In this document: positions 16,452 through 16,592 of the stretch, piece after piece
Layout of the letters: every line of letters begins with the position of its first letter
Position numbering within the stretch: the stretch's first letter is position 1
Assembly: GCA_011049795.1 (NCBI GenBank)
Contig: DRHD01000040.1
Span: 1 to 16,592 of the forward strand
Length of the DNA stretch: 16,592 bases
Direction: 5' to 3'
From: Porticoccus sp.
GTDB lineage: Bacteria > Pseudomonadota > Gammaproteobacteria > Pseudomonadales > Porticoccaceae
Translations under genes and position numbers: made by a program
The notes under the pieces: generated by a model
What the model saw: the letters and a program-made list of their open reading frames with translations, nothing else
The model's database searches: none
What the model was told of the DNA's origin: nothing

Positions 16452-16490
16452 TTATGTTAGGCTCTCGACACTTTTAAGGTCTAGTGTGTC

Positions 16491-16592
16491 ATGAAAGCAA
16501 AAATTATCTGGGGCGGAGACGCCAAATTTATTGCCGAGTCAGAAACAGGTCACAGTATTGTCATGGATGGTCCGCCGGATCACGGTGGCAAG
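16491..16592 (+). CDS. OsmC-family protein (YhfA-like), 5' part only
   Basis: The frame runs from ATG 16491 to the window end (34 residues). It starts MKAKIIWGGDAKFIAESETG and continues HSIVMDGPPDHGGK, which aligns with the N-terminus of the OsmC-family protein YhfA of E. coli (MQARVKWVEGLTFLGESASG, then HQILMDG). In E. coli yhfA is divergent from crp, and in Pseudomonas an OsmC-like gene adjoins vfr, so the neighbourhood supports the call. OsmC proteins are often thiol-dependent peroxidases, but the Cys residues lie beyond the window, so that activity is not shown. AAGG at 16476-16479 is 11 bases before the ATG. Confidence 0.8.
   Translation, partial: MKAKIIWGGDAKFIAESETGHSIVMDGPPDHGGK

Noticed and set aside
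16465..16490. ACACT-N10-AGTGT inverted repeat as a CRP/Vfr site between vfr and the OsmC gene
   Set aside because: It does not match TGTGA-N6-TCACA in sequence or spacing.

Overview
The window looks like a chromosomal segment from a gammaproteobacterium of moderate GC. The gene set and several gene orders resemble Pseudomonas and related marine groups (Cellvibrionales-like lineages): Chp-type chemosensory genes, a class II PHA synthase, FabY, a trpE(leader)-trpG-trpD-trpC run, and Vfr/CRP between trpC and an OsmC-family gene. The taxonomic placement is inferred from protein similarity as I remember it, not from a search. No mobile element, CRISPR array, tRNA or rRNA was seen, and no stretch over 300 bases lacks a gene.

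Layout, left to right. (1) 1-1994: 3' end of a ChpA-like hybrid CheA kinase followed by a CheW-like ChpC, the output part of a type IV pilus chemosensory system. (2) 2070-4319: class II polyhydroxyalkanoate synthase and a MaoC-fold hydratase that could supply (R)-3-hydroxyacyl-CoA. (3) 4351-7358: an AraC/GATase1-like regulator divergent from fabY, the ketosynthase that starts fatty acid synthesis. (4) 7389-8858 (minus): ubiD for ubiquinone synthesis. (5) 9001-9447: a small two-pore-helix-style K+ channel protein with a TTG start. (6) 9493-10350 (minus): purU. (7) 10488-10946: an exported DUF4124-glutaredoxin protein. (8) 11025-11696: rpe. (9) 11782-15893: a trp leader peptide and attenuator, then trpE, trpG, trpD and trpC, closed by a perfect bidirectional terminator. 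(10) 15999-16451 (minus): vfr/crp lacking the first third of its protein, and from 16491 the start of a divergent OsmC-family gene.

How they work together. The trp block converts chorismate to indole-3-glycerol phosphate, and its leader peptide carries two Trp codons next to mutually exclusive hairpins, pointing to attenuation control. PhaC, the MaoC hydratase and FabY all draw on acyl-CoA/acyl-ACP pools, but nothing in the sequence shows that they are co-regulated. In Pseudomonas the Chp system controls cAMP and so Vfr; both ends of that route occur here, yet this Vfr has lost much of its cAMP-binding domain.

Most of the window is ordinary core metabolism. The points most worth a second look are the truncated vfr, the trp attenuator, the exported DUF4124-glutaredoxin protein, and two inverted repeats in gene control regions. 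I did not find a convincing new multi-gene system.
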